From Mangifera indica (Eukaryota > Streptophyta > Magnoliopsida > Sapindales > Anacardiaceae): a stretch of 64,000 nucleotides of DNA. Numbering within the stretch: position 1 is the stretch's first letter; the number at the start of each line of letters is the position of its first letter. A program made the translations under genes and the position numbers. The DNA lies in NCBI RefSeq assembly GCF_011075055.1, contig NC_058153.1:9858001-9922000 (forward strand), read 5' to 3'. Positions 57,810-64,000 of the stretch are shown here, piece by piece. The notes beneath the pieces are model-generated. The model had not been told where the DNA came from, made no database searches, and saw only the letters and a program-made list of their open reading frames with translations.

Positions 57810-60600
57810 ATAGAAAGATATTGATTTCATAGAAATTGATTATTAAATATTAGTTTGTTTCGTAATTTGAATTAATTAGAGAATCTAAATATTTAATCCA
57901 AAAAATTAAAATAAATACAGCAAACTAATTAAAATTAAGCAAAAAAATTAATAAAACAGAAAATTAAAAACTAGTTTTCAGGCAAACTTCTCTAGGGTTT
58001 AAGATTTCACAATAAATTACTAATAATTGTTAACGGATTTGATTTAAACATCTTAAATTACTTAATTCTTCTTTTAAAGTTAATTAAATATGTAAAAATT
58101 AAGAAATTATTTACTTTCGTGATCAAGTATTAATCAAAACCTATTAAAAGCCTCTATGATGATCACAAAATTTACAAAGAATTCAAATATATTTCCAAAT
58201 AAAAATTTCAGGTCAAAAATTGTTTGAATTAATTGATTATCAATCGTTCAATAGTATAAAATCAATTTACAAACAAACTAGATGTTGAACCCAAATCATT
58301 AAGTAAAAAATAAGTTCACAATCACTAAATCAAAGGTTCCTCAACATTAAATTAAATAAAAAACCTATCAATAATCACAAAGATTATAGATTTATCATAA
58401 ACTCTAGGTAGAAAATTTAGTTATTCATACTCATCACAATAAAACCACAAAAATTAGTCAAAGAAATATTCATAATGTTCAAATATGAGAATAAACAATT
58501 ATTAATATGAAAAAGTTAGAGAAAACTCTTGAGCCTTTAAGCTTGATAGGCTAAATCTTCTCTAACTTGATTTTTGAGCTTGAATCTTGAATCTTCCTCT
58601 TAGCTCTTGTGGTTTTTCCTTTGAAATTTATCTTTTCAAGGTGTTGTCATCATTCCCCTGTTCTTCAAAGATGATTTTCTTTTCTCCTTTCAGTATGCCA
58701 ACTCAACCCTCCTTTTGTTTCTTGCCGATCAAGCCCGAACCTTATCAAATTATCTAAAAATATTATACAAAGTGTTAAATAAGATTAAACCTTAAAAGAG
58801 AACTAAAATTTAAAAAATTAATTAAAAAAAACCAAAATTTGTCTAAAACGAACTGTTTAAAAGCTGTAAATATATATATAAAATGCACACATCAAACTCC
58901 CCTAGACCTAAGACTTTGCTTGTCCTCAAGCAAATAAGGACAATGAAAAAACAAAGCGAAAGCACTATTGGAATGGTATGAACAAGATGGTCGAAATTTT
59001 TAAATTAACCTTATACAATCAAAAGTAAAAATCGCCCCTTCAAAACTCTAAATACTCAAAATGCTTAATATTAGATCCAAAGTAAACAATAATCACAAGG
59101 GTCACACTGAGAATGCATGTTGCCATCAATCATAGACAAGACCATTGCACTTAAACTAACATATATAGACTTATCAACCTCTATAGTCTCTAAACAAAAT
59201 GAACCAAATCTCATAGGCAAAATCAAACAAGCTATCTCTACTAATGTTGATGCAATGCATTTCAAAAAGAACAATAGGGATTTATCTAGGTTGTAACTTG
59301 GTTAGGGGTGTAGGTTAAAAAAATAGAAGGATAAATAAATTAACATGAGCATACTATTAATGACTAAAGTGGAAATCAACATCATTACAAGATAAAAATC
59401 AAGGGAGAAATACAAATGCTAATTGAACTAATGATATGTACACACACATTTTTTTCTCAATTTTTTCATTTTCTTTTTATTTTTTTAAAATTTTTTCATC
59501 AATTTTCTTTTCTCATATTTTTTTTCTTCTTTTATATATATATATATATTTCTTTCCAAACTTATTTCTTTACACAAAGAAGGGGTAAATGTACTAATAA
59601 TAATTTGATGTCATATAATTTTTTTTTCTATTCTCCCTTTCCAATTGATCCAAAAATCTTGTATAAATCTACTTATTTCATCAATAATATAACTCATGTA
59701 AAAAGTGTGATTAATATATTTATTGACTATGTGGGTCAATGTGCGTTAGAACAAAGAAAATATTATAGCTATAACTAAAATATGAAGTATAAGCTCAACA
59801 AGTTGATTAGGGATTAAAATTATGTACGAGGGTTAGTGGGAAATGGGTCATTTAAGTTAAAATTAATCAAAGAAATGCCTAAATCATGTCTTCTATTGAG
59901 ACTTGCAGCTTTTTATTTCGCCTCAAAAAATTGAGTGACAAGTTCTAGGAGTTGTGAGACATTAGAAAATATACCTAAGCATAGATATGTCCCTTTAAGT
60001 AAGCATACACGATCTTGAAATGGTGACCACATGCATAACAATAATCCAAATAACAAAATGTAAAAATTGAAAATCTTCACCAATCATGAACACCCCTCAC
60101 ATTTATTGCTTCTCAAGGATAAAATTTAAATTCAATTGCATAAGGTTTATCAATCATTAAACCATCAGGAGATTACTCAAAAGCATGATCAAAGATAGCA
60201 AGGGTTGGGCACCAATTTTTATTGAAAGGTACGAAGTAATTATAAAATTCAGAAAAATAAAATCCAAAACTACCGAAAAAGTAATGAAATAGAAGATAAA
60301 ATGGGAGTTGAGGCAAAAACTAACCGTAAAAATCTAAAAAACTAAAATCTCCCCCACACCTAAGGTAAATATTGTCCTCAATGTTTGCAAATTTGGAAAA
60401 AGAGAATGCATATTTGCAAAAAAAAAAAGAATTACAAAGAAGAGGGAAAGAGACTTCCTGGGAGTGAAGAAATCAATTGGGTTAGGTCTGCAACCCGTGC
60501 AAGTTGTGGCAGAATTAAACAATGAAACAAAGAAAGCTAAAATTGTCATTGCTGGATTTCTATGGTACATTCATGAGCTGCCAAGCAAAATTAAGCTGTA
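57810..60600 (-). repeat. Non-coding part of a Gypsy-type retroelement (probable)
   Basis: On the minus strand the block contains CATTGAGGACAATATTTACC then AGGTGTGGGGGAG (about 60345-60385) and, again, TTGAGGACAAGCAAAGTC then TAGGGGAG (about 58895-58940). The phrase ..TTGAGGACAAT..TTAAGTGTGGGGGAG is known downstream of pol in many plant Gypsy elements. Two similar phrases in the same orientation 1.45 kb apart suggest repeats within the element or two nested copies. No LTR pair or Pol domain could be found. The poly-Phe frame at 59416 is low complexity. Confidence 0.35.
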
Positions 60601-60698
60601 GCAACATCAAAATTTCACAAAAAAAAAAAAAAAAAATCCAACAAAGGCAACATCCACAAAAAATTTCATCAAAATCCAACAAATAATTTAGTTATAAG

Positions 60699-63600
60699 TA
60701 GGGTTAGATACGAGCCAAGCTTAAACTCGTTTTCGATGCGCCAAAGCTCGGGCTCGCTGAGCTCCCTATATATGTGTTTGTGTTTGACTCATTTCATAAT
60801 TTTAGTGTTCGAGATCGACTCACACTTAGCTCAAGTTCACTTTGATTGGCTTCGGGTTCGTATTGTAGGGTTGGCTTCGGGCTCACATTTCAAGCTTGTG
60901 TCAAATTTTGGTTTATTCATATGTATACTGTATAGTACAAAAAATATATATTGTTGTAAAAATAAGAATCCCAAATTCATACATATGTACAAAATATTAT
61001 TCATTGAAAATATATACTACATTCCGGTAACATCATTCATCATAAAGTTTAGATTTCTCCTAATATTTTTTTCAAAGACATAATACAAAATGACAGTAGT
61101 TTACATTACACATTTACATTACACATTAATTGCATAGTTTTAACATGTTCAAAGATTACTTAAACATGAACAAATGGCCAAAATAAAGTTGCCTCCTATC
61201 AAGTTCCATAACTTCCATCCCTCTTATCAAACCTCAATCAACCCTATATAACATTTCATGATTTCAGTCAAACCTTAACAAGTAGTTTCACAAACTATAG
61301 CCTATTTATTCCATTCATCACGCTTGGAAAATAAATTCAAGAATAAAAGCAATAACACTAGCATTTTCATTATCCCTAATATAGCATCAACAAGATAGAA
61401 AATGATATGTCAAAGCAATTACATTTAACATCAATAAGATAATAAATAAATGTAAAAGTAATTATATTATCTGAACATAATTCATTTTTACCTGAATGAG
61501 AACATTGCATTATCCTCTAAGACATGATTATTTAAGTGTCTACCATGTCAATCTCAATATCAGTGTCAATCTTCAATAAAGTAAAAGGTGTGGTTTATTC
61601 ACTCGATTTTTGATATCATAAAATAATTAAGTACATGAACTTATGAAGTTAAAGTTATACTTGTATTGGTTTTTTACCTGATGCTTGACTCGAATCTAAT
61701 CACCTCCACACATAAGCATGCTTATAGTTTTTGGTGCTAGATATGCCTTATATGGGTCAATCACTTTACCATTAGCATTAAAAACGCTTTTTGAAGCTAT
61801 TGTAAAGATTGAAACTACAAGAATCTCAACGGTCATGCGTGACAAAACTTTATACTTAGTTTGATTAACAAACCACTAATTAAGTACATTAAATTTCATC
61901 AACTCTGCATTCTCTTATGTCTCAAACTCAAATACATCAGTTCTAGGTACATTTTCAACTCTGACTTTCCCAAGGCTTCACTTTGACTTTTCTTACGATG
62001 CAAACACCATTGCAAACAGTATCAAAATCATTTGTCATTCTATGTGAAGATATGGAGCTAGAATGTATTCCTATAATGTTTATTATTCAAATTACATTAT
62101 TATAAATAAATCTATAACTTTATAACAATTAATATTATGTAAAATGAAAATATTACTATCTAAAACTTGAGGTAGATGATCCCATCTGTGATGAGGGGAT
62201 GAGGCATGGGTTCTCTATTGACAAAATTTTTACATACTCACCATATAACTCATCAAATATGTGGTGGAAGTTATCTAGCTCAAGCTCTGCATTATATTCC
62301 TAATATAAAATAGGAAAAGCAAACTTTATAAACTCAAATTTATACTTGTGATCATAAGAAATTAGCTTGTCACCATATATGTTGGATCAACATTAATAAA
62401 CATTGTACTAATAAGCAAGATTATTAGCTCAATCCAGAACAATTGCAATCACCATAAGTAGATTAACCTTCCCCAATACTTGTCAAAAGCATCATCAATC
62501 TAACCATTAAGACTACAATTAAATCAAATTCTCTATCTTTTAATAGTTTTTTTATTCTTAAAACCTCCATGAAGTACAAGTTGGTTGTTAGGTAGTCAAT
62601 TTTGGATACAATCTTGCTTACATTGTTAAATTTCTTCAAAAAATCACAAACTACAACCAATTTGTTCCATTCATCCTCATTTGGCAAATATTGTTAGTTA
62701 TTTCCATCCTTAGCTCCATATCGTGGCCAGACTTCTCGAAAAATCAATGCCACATCAAGCATATTATACGTACTATTCCACCTGGTTGGGTAGTCCAACA
62801 CCAATTTCTTTTCTTTAATCTCATAAATTTTCACAATGCTTGCAACGTCTCGCTACCTAACCTCACAACACGCACATATTTCAAATTGTTCCTTATTTTA
62901 TTAATAACATCTTGAATATCGGTACTACCATCTTGAATAAGTAGATTAATGATATGAGTTGTGCACCTAATATGGAATAACATTCCCCCATAAACTATTG
63001 ATTTTTCCATCTTCAAATCTTTCTTCAATGATTTTAAGCACTTATCTTTCATAGATGCATTGTTCACTAAGATACTGAACACCTGTTAACATAGAATTAA
63101 CACATTTATCAATCAAGATGTACTAGTAAACAAAATAACACATGTTATCAATCAAGATTTTAAGCACTTCATCCTGTGTTGAATGCCCCAATCTCAAAGG
63201 CAATTGTACAAAGCCTATGCAACAGTTTGCCTATTTCTTAGGGGAGGCATATGGACAAAGCTAACAATGCATTTATTTAATGTCCATTCTTGATCCATCT
63301 AATGCGCTATGATTACCATATATTTGATCTTATGCACATCTGACTTTCTTAAATCTATTGTCACACTTAGCTTTCTTAACTCTTTAAAAAGTTTCTTCAG
63401 TTCTTTAGCTTTAACTTGTACAACTTGATCACCATCATATTTTACTGTTTTCTACCAATTCTTTTCTATAGTTGTAGAATACTACAAAAATAGTTGAATC
63501 CAATATGTTTAACAAAAGAGAATGACAATTCATCAATCAAAATCATGTGAGCTAATGCCTCCCAAATCTACATATTGAATCACAAAAAAAGTATTTTAAC

Positions 63601-64000
63601 AAAAATTAGTATAAAATTGATGGTAACCAAATAAGTTAATTATTAAGTTGTACTATTTCATGATTATATTATGTGTTTGGTCTCACGATCAGTGGAGTGA
63701 GGGGGCCTAGGCAATTTCCTTCTGATGGCTAAAACCTTAACAACGTTTGTCCCTTCTCAGCATTTTGTTTCCTTATTTCCTTCTTTCTTATGACACATTG
63801 TTTTATATGGCAACACTGGTGTGTTGTTAAATGTGTCTTTGTACCTTTAACTTTTTGTAACAGAACTTACATATAACAAATTGTGTATCCTTTATCGTTA
63901 TAATCATGTCTTTAGGAAAGCACTCCCAATTAACAAATGTCTTTCTTTTCTTACTGGGTGGAATAATTGTTCGAATAAATGAGTTAAATTTCCCTTCAAA
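60699..64000 (-). mobile_element. hAT transposon, 3' part, degenerate, runs off the window
   Basis: The left boundary is a hAT-like end, TAGGGTTAGATACGAGCCAA, followed by subterminal AGCTC/GCTCG words (CCAAAGCTCGGGCTCGC, GAGCTCC, TTCGGGTTCG, TTCGGGCTC). The transposase relic on the minus strand begins beyond 64000, so the 5' end and target duplication are not in view. Confidence 0.7.
61690..64000 (-). pseudogene. hAT transposase (BED / RICESLEEPER-type) remnant
   Basis: Minus strand, N to C. A BED zinc-finger scrap at about 63800-63960 (VNWECFPKD, ICKFCYKK, then after a frameshift HLTTHQCCHIKQ). A segment at 63160-63600 with HMILIDELSFSFVKHIGFNY. The catalytic-fold segment at 62831-63082 (FSILVNNASMKDKCLKSLKK, FHIRCTTHIINLLIQDG). 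DEWNKLVVVCDFLKKFNNVS and TNLYFMEVLRIKKLLKD at 62463-62687. The C-terminal dimerisation region at 61740-61890 (QTKYKVLSRMTVEILVVSIF, TIASKSVFNANGKVIDPYKA). This is the full domain order of RICESLEEPER/DAYSLEEPER-like hAT transposases, some of which are domesticated. Here many stops and shifts interrupt it, so this copy is a dead transposon, not a domesticated gene. Confidence 0.88.

Noticed and set aside
59416..59778. 120-codon frame rich in Phe, Ile and Tyr
   Set aside because: It is translation of T-runs and (AT)n and has no motif.
60699..64000. Domesticated RICESLEEPER/DAYSLEEPER-like gene
   Set aside because: Stops and frameshifts in every domain and a hAT-like terminal sequence beside it point to a dead transposon.

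Overview
The window is nuclear DNA of a flowering plant, most likely a eudicot. It is strongly AT-rich and gene-poor, it has spliced genes with GT..AG introns, and its recognisable genes belong to plant families: a PTI1-like receptor-like cytoplasmic kinase and two GLUTAMINE DUMPER (GDU) genes. The species cannot be told from the sequence. Only three protein-coding genes look intact, all on the minus strand: a four-exon kinase (25899-27970) and a GDU pair (45811-46293 and 52304-52792). Almost everything else is transposable-element DNA at various stages of decay.

Layout. 1-5925: no gene; small MITEs, an (AT)n tract and an LTR-like block. 5946-12727: Copia element A (+), an old insertion that splits a MITE. 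13040-13145: CACTA-like terminus. 13615-18858: Copia element B (-), which cuts a short proline-rich reading frame. 19279-25432: Copia element C (+), with tandem repeats in its leader and gag. 25899-27970: the kinase. 28450-29371: a MULE-type MITE. 33931-34310: a fragment of Copia RNase H beside a fragment of a glucan endo-1,3-beta-glucosidase gene. 34903-39935: a Mutator-like element with a MULE transposase on + and a decayed Ulp1-like (C48) cysteine protease on -, the arrangement of Kaonashi (KI-MULE) elements. 39991-41051: a hAT-like element. 41519-45190: a 3.7 kb foldback element whose ~0.5 kb inverted arms enclose long AT arrays, a second nested inverted repeat and copies of a GGGTTGGCG..CGCCAACCC palindrome. 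45240-52950: tandemly duplicated GDU locus, the second copy carrying a MULE-MITE. 52950-60600: no gene; MITE relics and a Gypsy-like non-coding block. 60699-64000: the 3' part of a hAT element (-) with a broken BED/hAT transposase, running off the window.

Target-site duplications were found directly for Copia A (TATAA), Copia B (AAAAG), Copia C (ATTTG), the KI-MULE (TGTTTATAT, 9 bp), the foldback element (TAAAAAAAA, 9 bp), the 28.4 kb MITE (GAATAAGAA, 9 bp) and the hAT element at 40 kb (GTAGGAAA/G, 8 bp), so those boundaries are firm. All transposon proteins here are broken by stops, frameshifts or deletions. The most interesting structure is the pairing of a Ulp1-bearing MULE with a nearby giant palindromic element that has the same GGGAAATT terminus and the same 9-bp duplication length.
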